A DNA stretch of 42,732 nt from an uncultured Streptococcus sp. (GCA_902480035.1 CABSRC010000001.1:1-42732); one strand, 5' to 3'; numbered from the stretch's first letter, positions 25,781 to 34,217 are shown. Notes: generated from the letters alone by a model not told the origin. A program made the numbers and translations.

Positions 25781-26543
25781 CAAAATCCCACTCCGCTAGA
25801 CTGGCAACAACATGTGTCGGTGCAATTGGTAAGGTTGGCACTTCTTCTGGTTTGGTAAAACCTGTCGTCACCAAAAGGGTTGGAATCCCATTGTCAATAC
25901 CCGCACGAATATCTGTTAAATAATTGTCCCCAACCATAACCACTTCTTCTCTTTCAAGTCCCAGGTGTTCAATAGCCTTGTCCATGATGATGGCCTTTGG
26001 TTTGCCAATGATCACAGGCTCGACCCGTGTCGCTGCTTCAACAAGCGCAATCAGAGATCCGGCTCCCGGCAACAAGCCACGCTCTGTTGGGATATTGAGG
26101 TCAGGATTGGTCCCGATAAAGTGCGCTCCCTTTTGAATCGCCAAGGTTGCTTTAGCAAATTTCTCATAGTCGACTTGCCAATCGAGGCCAATTACAACAT
26201 AATCAGGTGCTTCTTCATCCATGATATAGCCAGCTTCTTCAATAGCATCTTTGAGCCCCGCTTCTCCGATCACATAGACCTTTTTGCCCAAATTTTGGTC
26301 ATTCATGTAGTCAATGGTCGCAAGGGTAGCTGTATAGATGGTCGACACAGGGGTTTCAATATTGAAGTGAGTCGCCAGCATATCCCGAACAGTCTCTGGT
26401 GTGCGGGTTGTGTTATTGGTGACAAAGAGATAGGGAATCTCACGCGCCTGCAATTCATGAACAAAGGCTTCCCCTTCAGGAATCCGTGATTTTCCTTTGT
26501 AAATGGTGCCATCCAAATCAATTAAATAGCCCTTGTAGTGCAT
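25773..26543 (-). CDS. NagD-like HAD-IIA phosphatase
   Basis: The 256-residue HAD hydrolase has motif I LIDLDGTIYKGK at residues 6-17, the T-N-N-T-T-R motif II near 42, K-P-K motif III near 183 and GDNYLTDI motif IV near 207. A large cap (C2, type IIA) lies between. It dephosphorylates a sugar phosphate or nucleotide, not identified. It starts one base after the preceding membrane protein gene, with AAAGGGAAG upstream. Confidence 0.9.
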   Translation of the reverse strand: MHYKGYLIDLDGTIYKGKSRIPEGEAFVHELQAREIPYLFVTNNTTRTPETVRDMLATHFNIETPVSTIYTATLATIDYMNDQNLGKKVYVIGEAGLKDAIEEAGYIMDEEAPDYVVIGLDWQVDYEKFAKATLAIQKGAHFIGTNPDLNIPTERGLLPGAGSLIALVEAATRVEPVIIGKPKAIIMDKAIEHLGLEREEVVMVGDNYLTDIRAGIDNGIPTLLVTTGFTKPEEVPTLPIAPTHVVASLAEWDFDA

Positions 26544-27230
26544 TTATTCTTCCCTTTCTGTATCAGCTTTTTCATGTAACTTCTCTGTATCGACTCGTCC
26601 ACCAGACCCATACAAGAGCAAGGCTCCAGCATAGAGGATAAATTGTAAAATCAAACCTGTAAAATTGATTCCTTGACTTCCTGATTGGGTAAACAAGAAG
26701 GAAGCCACCATGAGGATCACAATGGTCAATAACAAGCCTATTACAGTTGCCTGATCCACACTGATTTGATAAACCGTGCGCTTGGTGCTCCGGTTCCGGC
26801 CGTCTGACTTGGTTTCTGGTTGCAAATTCTCCACAAAATCCGTCACCAAGGTCGCAGCGAGGCTGACTGTTGTGCTAAAGAGCACGCCTTGAGACAAGCG
26901 GTGATAGAAATTGGACCAGAAGGATCCTGATTGGCTAGTAATCCCAATCGAGAAGATCATGACCGGTAAAAGAAAGGCCAAGGTGAAATGGATCCAGACC
27001 CGATACCAGCGTACATCTTCTCTTAAAAAGCGATTAAAACTCTCTAAATTCAAGCGATAGCGGAAAAATTTATAAATTTCCTCTACCAGGATGATGCCCA
27101 AAGCACAAAGAGTCAAGAGCCAATCTCCCAACATGTACAAAGGGTTCTTTTGACGCTTGGCATAGGCCACAACCCGTTTTTGATAGCTTTCAAGTTCCTG
27201 TTTTTTATTTTTTAATCTTCTACTTTCCAT
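26544..27230 (-). CDS. Unknown five-helix membrane protein
   Basis: I do not recognise a family for this 228-residue protein. It has a basic N-terminus (residues 1-27), hydrophobic segments at about 32-52, 80-100, 117-135, 160-180 and 190-208, and a charged C-terminus (D-T-E-K-L-H-E-K-A-D-T-E-R-E-E). A Lys/Arg-rich loop lies near residues 140-150. It overlaps the thioesterase gene by 11 bases and touches the HAD gene, so it is firmly part of the hemW operon. Confidence 0.7.
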   Translation of the reverse strand: MESRRLKNKKQELESYQKRVVAYAKRQKNPLYMLGDWLLTLCALGIILVEEIYKFFRYRLNLESFNRFLREDVRWYRVWIHFTLAFLLPVMIFSIGITSQSGSFWSNFYHRLSQGVLFSTTVSLAATLVTDFVENLQPETKSDGRNRSTKRTVYQISVDQATVIGLLLTIVILMVASFLFTQSGSQGINFTGLILQFILYAGALLLYGSGGRVDTEKLHEKADTEREE

Positions 27231-27975
27231 AAGTCCAACCCTTTTCTTCTACTTTTTCCCACTCAATTTCAGCTTGGGCATTGATCTGACCATCTGAAAT
27301 AATTTGGTGCTGAGTTTTCAAGCCCTCTTGTTCATATTGAGAGGTGATGAGACCTCCTGCTAGCACTTCTTTGACATATTTCAGATGAACTTTTTTAGGG
27401 ACATGATGGGTCAAGAAGTCTGCTCCCATCACCTCAAAAACCCAGTCCAAGTACTTGCTATTGTTGACATGTCCGTTCATATCCAAGTCGTAAAACCGAA
27501 CCCGGTATTCTTGTTCGACGCCCCCCTCTAATTCCTTAAAACGGGGACCGCGTAGCATGGTTTTTGAAAATTCAGAGTCAAAGGCATCCGTGATTTCACT
27601 CATAACAGGATGAACCTTGCGTGTATCCCGATCCATCAAGACAAAGGTCGCGACCATCTCAATGATAGTATTTCCTGCTTCATCCTTGATATTAAAGGCC
27701 CGGTAGCAGAAAAGTCGATTGTGACTCTTGGCATAGGTTTCGATAGTGATTTTCTCATCAAAAACAGGGAGACGCTCGATCTTCATATTGTAATCCGTGA
27801 TAATCCAGACTAGATTGTAGTTCTCTAAAATGTACATATCACTCATACCCAGCTCAATCGATTGCATGCCCGATACCTGTAAAGACAGCAAGATCAATTG
27901 GGGAATCTTAATATAACCATTGACATCGCTCATATCAAACGGAATTTTCATGCTGTATTCAAATGTTTTTGCCAT
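27220..27975 (-). CDS. Acyl-ACP thioesterase
   Basis: The 251-residue protein has two hotdog domains. The N-terminal one begins FEYSMKIPFDMSDVNG; the C-terminal one carries R-V-R-F-Y-D-L-D-M-N-G-H-V-N-N-S near residue 158, typical of bacterial FatA-like acyl-ACP thioesterases. It releases fatty acids from acyl carrier protein. GGAG precedes the ATG. The start lies three bases after hemW. Confidence 0.9.
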   Translation of the reverse strand: MAKTFEYSMKIPFDMSDVNGYIKIPQLILLSLQVSGMQSIELGMSDMYILENYNLVWIITDYNMKIERLPVFDEKITIETYAKSHNRLFCYRAFNIKDEAGNTIIEMVATFVLMDRDTRKVHPVMSEITDAFDSEFSKTMLRGPRFKELEGGVEQEYRVRFYDLDMNGHVNNSKYLDWVFEVMGADFLTHHVPKKVHLKYVKEVLAGGLITSQYEQEGLKTQHQIISDGQINAQAEIEWEKVEEKGWTYGK

Positions 27976-27978
27976 TTT

Positions 27979-29109
27979 CTACTCCAAAATAAACTTCTCT
28001 GCTACAGTGTCTCCTAAAAAGAGACCTTTCTTGGTCATTCGTACAATGTCCTTGTCAGGTACCAAAAGGCCCTGCTGGATCAATTCCTCAACCACTGATC
28101 CATATTGTTGGTCAAAATTCACACCAAACTTTTCTTCAAAACGCTTCTTGGAAACGCCTGTTTTCTTACGTAGTCCTAGAAACATCTCTTCTTCCATCAT
28201 TTCTGTCTGAGTCAGATGTTCTTCTTGGACACGCGCATTTCCCTCTTCGACAGCCTGCATATAGTGACGAATGGGGCCATGATTCTTGTAGCGAATCCCA
28301 TCGACATAGCCGGATGCTCCAGCTCCCATACCATAATACTCGGCATTATCCCAATACATGAGATTGTGTCGACTTTCAAAACCAGGCTTGGAGAAATTGG
28401 AAATTTCATAATGCTCAAAGCCCGCTCGCCCCAACTCCTGAATAATGTATTCAAACATCTCCGCTTCCAACTCCTCTTTAGGTAGGGGAAGTTTGCCCCG
28501 TCTCATGCGATTCATAAAAACTGTGTGATTCTCCAGAATCAAGCTATAAAGACTCATGTGGGGAATGTCAAGGGCAAGAGCCTTCGCAACATTTTCCTTG
28601 ACCTGGTCCATGGTTTGCGTCGGAAGTGCATAGATGAGGTCGATCGAAATATTGTCAAAACCAGCCAGCTTCAGACGGTCGATATTGTCATAAATGTCCT
28701 GCTCTTGGTGGCTTCGACCAATCTTCTTGAGCAAGCGATTATCAAAGGTCTGCACGCCCAATGAAACCCGATTAACCGGCGAATCCTTCAAGACCGCAAT
28801 CTTATCCGGATCCAAATCACCAGGATTGGCCTCGATAGTCAACTCCTCCATCTGAGAGAGATCAATCGACTTGGTCAGCTCCTTGAGAAGATAGGCTAGC
28901 TGATCTGCAGATAAGGCCGTCGGCGTCCCACCCCCAATATAGAGAGTCCGTAAGTTTGTAATTTCTTCCCGACGAAATTCTTGGATCAAATGATCCAAAT
29001 AAGCATCGACCGGTTGGTTCTTAATAAAGACCTTCGAAAAATCACAATAAAAACAAATCTGGGTACAAAATGGGATGTGGACATAAGCGGACGTTGGTTT
29101 TGTATGCAT
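27979..29109 (-). CDS. hemW: Radical SAM protein HemW
   Basis: The 376-residue protein has the radical-SAM cluster motif C-T-Q-I-C-F-Y-C at about residues 14-21, YIGGGTPTAL for SAM binding, and the HemW-specific H-N-x-x-Y-W motif (RHNLMYW). That motif separates the heme chaperone HemW from coproporphyrinogen oxidase HemN. Streptococci of this group lack heme synthesis, so its job here is unclear. Start at 29109 matches family length. The frame extends 36 codons further up through a promoter, and the extension is rejected. AAAGG sits too close to the ATG, and an extended -10 ends seven bases before it. Confidence 0.92.
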   Translation of the reverse strand: MHTKPTSAYVHIPFCTQICFYCDFSKVFIKNQPVDAYLDHLIQEFRREEITNLRTLYIGGGTPTALSADQLAYLLKELTKSIDLSQMEELTIEANPGDLDPDKIAVLKDSPVNRVSLGVQTFDNRLLKKIGRSHQEQDIYDNIDRLKLAGFDNISIDLIYALPTQTMDQVKENVAKALALDIPHMSLYSLILENHTVFMNRMRRGKLPLPKEELEAEMFEYIIQELGRAGFEHYEISNFSKPGFESRHNLMYWDNAEYYGMGAGASGYVDGIRYKNHGPIRHYMQAVEEGNARVQEEHLTQTEMMEEEMFLGLRKKTGVSKKRFEEKFGVNFDQQYGSVVEELIQQGLLVPDKDIVRMTKKGLFLGDTVAEKFILE

Positions 29110-29116
29110 ACCTTTA

Positions 29117-29125
29117 ATTATACCA
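29117..29125 (-). promoter_or_regulatory. Extended -10 promoter of the hemW operon
   Basis: Minus strand TGGTATAAT ends seven bases before the hemW ATG, placing transcription start at or next to the start codon. The -35 is weak. It diverges from the ABC-F promoter. Confidence 0.7.
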
Positions 29126-29176
29126 TAAAATCCCCCCGAGTCCGAAAAGAAAAGGGAATAAGAAGCCAGGAATTCC

Positions 29177-29205
29177 TTGACAAGAAGGAATAAAAGGAAT
29201 AGAAT
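29177..29205 (+). promoter_or_regulatory. Promoter of the ABC-F leader
   Basis: A perfect TTGACA (29177-29182), a 17-base spacer and TAGAAT (29200-29205). Expected transcript start is near 29212, giving a leader of about 215 bases before the ABC-F start codon. Confidence 0.85.
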
Positions 29206-29235
29206 AAATTTAATCATATTCGGAGGTAAGGAGAT

Positions 29236-29247
29236 ATGAACAACTAA
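29236..29247 (+). CDS. Three-codon upstream ORF (Met-Asn-Asn) in the ABC-F leader
   Basis: ATG-AAC-AAC-TAA follows an extended Shine-Dalgarno, GGAGGTAAGGAG (29222-29233), far stronger than that of the ABC-F gene itself. It starts about 25 bases from the predicted transcript 5' end, and the first arm of the anti-antiterminator begins eight bases after its stop. It is inferred to be a leader peptide where antibiotic-bound ribosomes stall. Confidence 0.65.
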   Translation: MNN

Positions 29248-29254
29248 GTTTCGT

Positions 29255-29391
29255 TAAATAAAATACTTTATTTAGTGGACTGCTTGTTCTATCTCTTTTT
29301 GTGTACCCTCTTGCCTATTTTCCAACTTTTTTTGGCTAAATAAGGTCTTTTTCTGCCTGGGTTCCACTTGAATACAGCTCTACTAAATAGG
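29255..29391 (+). promoter_or_regulatory. Ribosomal attenuator: competing leader RNA structures
   Basis: Arm A (29255-29262) pairs perfectly with arm B (29267-29274). Arm B plus the next eight bases (29267-29282) can instead pair with 29375-29391 in 16 pairs (three G-U, one bulged C at 29378), taking the 5' arm and loop of the terminator. A third partner, 29336-29345, also fits 29266-29275. If a ribosome stalled on the uORF masks arm A, the long helix forms and the terminator cannot. Confidence 0.7.
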
Positions 29392-29406
29392 TAGAGCTGT
29401 TTTTTG
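29374..29406 (+). terminator. Conditional intrinsic terminator before the ABC-F gene
   Basis: A perfect 10-bp stem (29374-29383 with 29391-29400), a seven-base loop and six T. It ends about 20 bases before the ABC-F ATG, so without antitermination the gene would be silent. Confidence 0.9.
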
Positions 29407-29426
29407 TCCCAGTAGAAAGGAATCTT

Positions 29427-30950
29427 ATGCTAAAACTATCCCACCTCACTATCCGACATACAAAAGATTTACGCGATCTGGTTCGAGATCTTTCCCTGAC
29501 CATTCATGAAGGAGAAAAAGTTGCTATTATTGGCGAAGAAGGGAATGGAAAATCTTCCTTACTTCAGGTCCTTATGTCCCCAAAATCTCTACCAGATTAT
29601 CTGACTATAGAAGGAGAAATCACCACTTCCTTTCACTCCTATGCCTATATTCCCCAGTCTTTGCCGGAAGTATTGAAGGGAAAAACATTGGAAGAATATT
29701 TTTTTGGAGAAGACGAGCTAGACTATGCCACCCTCTACAGACTGGCTGATCAATTGCAATTTGATAGCGACCGCTTTGCGAGCGACCAAGCTATTGGAAG
29801 TCTATCTGGAGGAGAAGCCCTCAAAGTCCAACTGCTTCACGAACTTTGTCGTCCTCATGAATTACTATTTTTAGATGAACCTTCGAACGATCTGGATTTG
29901 GAAACCCTGGACTGGCTCCAGCAGATGATCCAAACAAGTCCCCAAACCATCCTATTTATTTCCCATCATGAGGATTTTTTGACTCAGACGGCGGATACGA
30001 TCATCCACCTAAGACAGATCAAACACCGCAAGGAGGCTGAAACCATTGTAGAGCACATAGGCTATCAGGACTACAGTAGCCAAAGGGAGCAACAATTCAA
30101 GCAGCAGTCCCAGCAAGCTGCCAACGATCAACGAACCTACAAGAAAACAATGGAGAAGCATCGCCGCGTCCGTCAGCAAGTCGAAACCTCCTTACGAAAT
30201 ACCAAAGATAGCACTGCTGGACGTCTCCTGGCAAAGAAAATGAAGTCCCTCCTCTCACAAGAAAAGCGCTACGAGCGAGAATTCCAATCCATGACTTCCC
30301 AACCCAATGATGAGGAAATCATCAATCTGCATTTCCCTCCCCTCACTCCCTTGTCTCCTCAAAAACGAGTCCTTCTCTTAGATCAGGAAGAGCTCGCAAT
30401 TGGTGACCGTGTCCTGGTCAAGAACCTCTCCCTTACTCTTCTAGGACAGGATAAAATAGGGATTATCGGTTCCAACGGTGTTGGGAAATCCACTTTCCTA
30501 AAAAAGATCTGGGAGATTTTACAGAATAATGAGAGTATCCGCACTGCCTATATGCCTCAAGATTACACTGAACGTCTCCCTCTGACTCAGACACCCGTTC
30601 AATTTCTACAGCATTCAGGTGATCGCGAAGAAATCAACACCATTCAATTGCATTTAGCCTCCCTCAACTTTACTTATTCTGAAATGCATCATCCGATCTC
30701 TGAACTTTCTGGTGGCCAGCAAGGCAAACTCTTCCTCCTTCAATTAGTACTCACAAGTCCCCAGTTTCTGCTCTTGGACGAGCCTACTCGTAATTTTTCC
30801 CCCACTTCCCAACCAGAAATTCGTCGCCTATTCGCAGACTACCCAGGCGGACTGGTTACAGTATCCCACGATCGGACCTTCCTCAAAGAAGTCTGCCAAA
30901 AAATCTATCGCCTGACCGAAAATGGTTTGGTAGAGATAGAGGCTCTCTAA
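29427..30950 (+). CDS. ABC-F ATPase, antibiotic-resistance (ribosome protection) type
   Basis: This 507-residue protein has two NBDs and no membrane domain. NBD1: Walker A GEEGNGKSS near residue 37, LSGGEALK, Walker B L-F-L-D-E-P-S-N-D-L-D. A basic helical linker (about 195-300) should reach the tRNA/peptidyl-transferase site. NBD2: GSNGVGKST, LSGGQQGKL, and L-L-L-D-E-P-T-R-N-F-S-P in place of the usual DEPTNHLD. The DEPTRN-(F/L)-SP form is one I associate with Lsa/Vga/VmlR-like ARE-ABC-F proteins, which displace lincosamides, streptogramins A and pleuromutilins from the ribosome. Weak AAAGG before the ATG. The leader with uORF and terminator supports drug-inducible expression. Resistance itself is inferred. 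Confidence 0.85.
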   Translation: MLKLSHLTIRHTKDLRDLVRDLSLTIHEGEKVAIIGEEGNGKSSLLQVLMSPKSLPDYLTIEGEITTSFHSYAYIPQSLPEVLKGKTLEEYFFGEDELDYATLYRLADQLQFDSDRFASDQAIGSLSGGEALKVQLLHELCRPHELLFLDEPSNDLDLETLDWLQQMIQTSPQTILFISHHEDFLTQTADTIIHLRQIKHRKEAETIVEHIGYQDYSSQREQQFKQQSQQAANDQRTYKKTMEKHRRVRQQVETSLRNTKDSTAGRLLAKKMKSLLSQEKRYEREFQSMTSQPNDEEIINLHFPPLTPLSPQKRVLLLDQEELAIGDRVLVKNLSLTLLGQDKIGIIGSNGVGKSTFLKKIWEILQNNESIRTAYMPQDYTERLPLTQTPVQFLQHSGDREEINTIQLHLASLNFTYSEMHHPISELSGGQQGKLFLLQLVLTSPQFLLLDEPTRNFSPTSQPEIRRLFADYPGGLVTVSHDRTFLKEVCQKIYRLTENGLVEIEAL

Positions 30951-30953
30951 CGT

Positions 30954-30984
30954 AAAAAAGATTGGCCAAAAAACCAATCTTTTT
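30954..30984. terminator. Bidirectional terminator between the ABC-F gene and proC
   Basis: AGATTGG pairs with CCAATCT, extended by A and T runs. It serves both convergent genes. Confidence 0.88.
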
Positions 30985-31800
30985 CTATTCCTTCGCTGCC
31001 TCTTGTCCCATTTCTTGGGTGCGTTTGTATGCTGCTTCCACTCCAGCAATGATGTCGCCCCGTAAGCCGACTTGTTCCAGGCGATTGACTCCGGCAATAG
31101 TAGAGCCACCTGGGCTACAAACTGCATCTCGCAAGCGGGCTGGATGTTCGCCTGTCTCTAGGACCATTTGACTGGCTCCTTGGAAGGTCTGTGCCGCCAT
31201 CTGCAAGACTTGCTCTCGTGTAAGTCCTAATCCTACTCCTGCATCTGCCATGGCTTCAATCATCTGATAGACAAAGGCTGGCCCGCAGCCTGCGACAGCC
31301 GTTGCAGGATCCATTAATTTTTCCTCGATCTCGTAGAGAGCCCCTGCTCCTGCTAAGAGCTGCTTGACCTGGGCTATCTGCTGGTCTGTCACTGCTTGGG
31401 AGCGGGCCAGACTGATAACACCTTGACCAATGGCCACAGGCGTATTGGGCATGATGCGGATGAGACCCACCTGTTCGTTCTGGATCACGTCAGCCATCTT
31501 TTCTAATTCCAGGCCTGCAGCCATGGAAACCAGTAAGAGATTAGAGCGTTGGGCCAAGATGCCTTGATACTCTCCTAGGAGAGGACAAATCTGATAGGGT
31601 TTGACCCCTAAAAAGATTACTTCAGCCTCTTGAAAGACTTGTTCAAGATCAGACGCCGTTCCCCCATACTGACTGATAAACTCTTGCACCTTTTGAGGAG
31701 AGCGATTGACCAAGAGCAAGTCTTGCGCGTCTACTTCTTTTGCGACTGCTTTGGCTAAACTAGCCCCCATGTTTCCAAGACCGATAAATGCAACTTTCAT
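30985..31800 (-). CDS. proC: Pyrroline-5-carboxylate reductase
   Basis: The 271-residue enzyme reduces pyrroline-5-carboxylate to proline, the last biosynthetic step. The NADP-binding G-L-G-N-M-G-A-S near residue 6, the R-I-M-P-N-T-P-V motif near 114 and the catalytic G-C-G-P-A-F-V-Y block near 168 are present. It is third in the proB-proA-proC operon, three bases after proA, with GAGG upstream. Confidence 0.95.
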   Translation of the reverse strand: MKVAFIGLGNMGASLAKAVAKEVDAQDLLLVNRSPQKVQEFISQYGGTASDLEQVFQEAEVIFLGVKPYQICPLLGEYQGILAQRSNLLLVSMAAGLELEKMADVIQNEQVGLIRIMPNTPVAIGQGVISLARSQAVTDQQIAQVKQLLAGAGALYEIEEKLMDPATAVAGCGPAFVYQMIEAMADAGVGLGLTREQVLQMAAQTFQGASQMVLETGEHPARLRDAVCSPGGSTIAGVNRLEQVGLRGDIIAGVEAAYKRTQEMGQEAAKE

Positions 31801-31803
31801 TTC

Positions 31804-33051
31804 TTACCTCACTTGACCATTTCCACTGACGATATATTTGTAGCTGGTCATTTCCCGGAGTCCCATGGGTCCACGCGCATGGAGTTTTTGGGTCGAGATC
31901 CCCATTTCACAACCTAGACCAAATTGACCTCCATCTGTAAAGCGTGTAGAAGCATTGACATAAACCGCTGCTGAATCTACTTGCTTGGTGAAATAAGCCG
32001 CTGTCTCAGAATTTTCTGTCACAATGGCATCCGAATGATGGGTGCTGTGAGCTTCAATGTGGTCCACTGCTTCCTCAACCCCATCAACGACCTTGACTGC
32101 TAAAATATAATCTAAAAATTCGGTATCAAAATCCTGTTCCTGCGCTGCTGTTCCAGAAATGATAGCCTGTGCTTGCTCATCAAGGCGCAACTCAACGGAT
32201 CTTTCCCGTGCATCCACTAAACGCTCTTTGACCAAAGGCAAAAAGTCAGACGCGATCGCTCGATCGATCAACAAGACCTCCATGGCATTGCAGACGGATG
32301 GGCGACTGGTCTTAGCATTTTCAATAATGGCGAGGGCTTTCTGGAAGTCAGCATCCTTGTCCACATAGACATGGACGATCCCTGTACCTGTCTCGATCAC
32401 AGGGACAATAGCATTTTCAACCACCGCTTGGATCAAACCAGCACCACCACGTGGAATAAGCAAGTCCAGGTAGCCCTTAGCCTTCATCATAGCAAGGCTG
32501 GAAGCTCGACTCGTATCTTGGATCAATTGGAGAAGGTCTGGATTGAGTCCAGCTTCTTCCAATCCAGCCTTAAGAGCGGTCACGATCGCTTGGGCAGAAT
32601 GAAAGGCATCCCTTCCAGTACGAAGAACCACTGCATTTCCACTCTTGATGGCAAGCGCTGCAGCGTCTGACGTTACATTTGGACGGCTTTCATAAATGAT
32701 CCCAATGACGCCCATAGCGACTCGAACTTTCTTGATTTCAAGGCAATTTTCCAAAACTTCAGTATCCAGCACTTCCCCAATCGGATCTGGCAGATCGATT
32801 AAAGCACGGATACCTTGTGCCATCCCTTCAATCCGCTCTTGATCAAGAAATAGGCGATCTAGCATGACTTCAGAGATCTTCCCGCGTGCCGCTTCCATAT
32901 CGATTTGATTGGCTGCTAAAATGGCTTCCGTCGCTTTCAGAAGTTGGCTGGCCATAGCTTCTAAGGCTTGATTTTTAAGAGCTGTACTGGCCGTATTGAT
33001 GCTTTTCTTAGCTGATCTCGCTAATTCTAATTGTTCTTGTGTTGTTCCCAT
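31804..33051 (-). CDS. proA: Glutamate-5-semialdehyde dehydrogenase
   Basis: The 415-residue enzyme reduces glutamyl-5-phosphate to the semialdehyde using NADPH. The catalytic Cys is in S-R-P-S-V-C-N-A-M-E, and the I-P-R-G-G-A-G-L and T-D-G-G-Q-F-G-L-G motifs are intact. Start at 33051 after AGAGGAAAACGT; the longer frame to 33087 would overlap proB and lacks a site. Ten bases separate it from proB. Confidence 0.95.
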   Translation of the reverse strand: MGTTQEQLELARSAKKSINTASTALKNQALEAMASQLLKATEAILAANQIDMEAARGKISEVMLDRLFLDQERIEGMAQGIRALIDLPDPIGEVLDTEVLENCLEIKKVRVAMGVIGIIYESRPNVTSDAAALAIKSGNAVVLRTGRDAFHSAQAIVTALKAGLEEAGLNPDLLQLIQDTSRASSLAMMKAKGYLDLLIPRGGAGLIQAVVENAIVPVIETGTGIVHVYVDKDADFQKALAIIENAKTSRPSVCNAMEVLLIDRAIASDFLPLVKERLVDARERSVELRLDEQAQAIISGTAAQEQDFDTEFLDYILAVKVVDGVEEAVDHIEAHSTHHSDAIVTENSETAAYFTKQVDSAAVYVNASTRFTDGGQFGLGCEMGISTQKLHARGPMGLREMTSYKYIVSGNGQVR

Positions 33052-33061
33052 ACGTTTTCCT

Positions 33062-34171
33062 CTAGAATTCTGTAAAGAGTAAGTCAATTTCAGGAGTTAC
33101 CGAGATCCAATCATCCCGGTGGATGAGGATTCCCTTGGCTTTTTTAGATTGGAGCATATCGCGCACAGCCGACTGGCCGAGACGAACTTTCCCTTTCCCT
33201 AGTAATTGTCCTGACTCTTGATGATAGACGCTGACGATGTCTTGATAAGAAAAATCCCCTTCTGCCTTGGTCACACCAGAAATTAATAAGCTCTTTCCGT
33301 ATTGCAACAAGGCCTCAGCCGCTCCAGCATCCACCCAAAGAGCTCCTTTACTTTCTGCATAAAAGGCTAGCCATTGCTTCTGGGTTTTTAAACCCTTGTC
33401 CTCTGCTAGGAAGTAACTGCCATCTGCTTGCTCTTGCGCCGCTTCGATCAAGGCATCAGGCTTGAGAGACGAGCAAATATAGACAGGAACTCCTGACTCT
33501 GTCGCAAGAGTCGCTGCCTTGAGTTTGGTCAGCATTCCGCCAGTTCCATTGCTACTACCCGCACCTCCAGCCATCTCGATCATTTCTCGTGAAATATGCT
33601 CGATTCGCTCCAACCGCTTGGCTGTTGGATCCTGAGAAGGATTGGCTGTATAGAGACCATCCACATCCGTCAACAGCACTAATAGATCCGCTTGGGCCAT
33701 GGCCGCAACTTGCGCACTCAAGGTATCATTGTCACCAACTTTTAGCTCAGCGATAGAGACCGTATCATTTTCATTGATAATCGGAATGGCCCCACGGTTG
33801 AGTAAGACAGAAAGGGCCTGGTGGGCATTCTTATAGCGACGTTGATCCGCAAAGTCATCTTGGGTTAATAAAATTTGTGCAGAAACAATGTTGCGTAAAA
33901 GAAGATTAGAAGTATATTCTTCCATCAATAAACCTTGACCAACTGCCGCAGAGGCTTGCTTGTCTGCCACCTTAGTCGGCCGTTTCTTAAAACCAAGGGC
34001 ACCAAACCCAGCAGCAACCGCCCCTGATGAGACCAAAATCAATTCATGGCCTGATTCATGTAAGAGAGCCAACTGCTGGGTAATGACCTTGACCTTCTGT
34101 CTGGAGAGACTCCCGTCTGGGTTGGTCAAAGACGAGGTCCCTACTTTAAAGACGATTCGTTTTGCTTTCAT
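33062..34171 (-). CDS. proB: Glutamate 5-kinase
   Basis: The 369-residue kinase phosphorylates glutamate, the committed and feedback-controlled step of proline synthesis. It has an N-terminal amino-acid kinase domain (F-K-V-G-T-S-S-L-T, S-S-G-A-V-A-A-G, N-E-N-D-T-V, G-T-G-G-M-L-T-K) and a C-terminal PUA domain from about residue 275. The ribosome binding site is weak (only AGAG directly before the ATG). It is first in the operon; the promoter probably lies in 34172-34217. Confidence 0.95.
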   Translation of the reverse strand: MKAKRIVFKVGTSSLTNPDGSLSRQKVKVITQQLALLHESGHELILVSSGAVAAGFGALGFKKRPTKVADKQASAAVGQGLLMEEYTSNLLLRNIVSAQILLTQDDFADQRRYKNAHQALSVLLNRGAIPIINENDTVSIAELKVGDNDTLSAQVAAMAQADLLVLLTDVDGLYTANPSQDPTAKRLERIEHISREMIEMAGGAGSSNGTGGMLTKLKAATLATESGVPVYICSSLKPDALIEAAQEQADGSYFLAEDKGLKTQKQWLAFYAESKGALWVDAGAAEALLQYGKSLLISGVTKAEGDFSYQDIVSVYHQESGQLLGKGKVRLGQSAVRDMLQSKKAKGILIHRDDWISVTPEIDLLFTEF

Positions 34172-34217
34172 CTCTATGTTACTTTCTAATACTATTTATT
34201 TCGTATGTAATGAAAGT

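Noticed and set aside
25965..26489. A 174-codon plus-strand frame
   Set aside because: Antisense to the HAD phosphatase gene with no start signals.
29110..29217. A 36-codon hydrophobic N-terminal extension of HemW resembling a signal peptide
   Set aside because: It spans the likely promoter, has no binding site before its ATG, and HemW is cytoplasmic. The family begins at the ATG at 29109.
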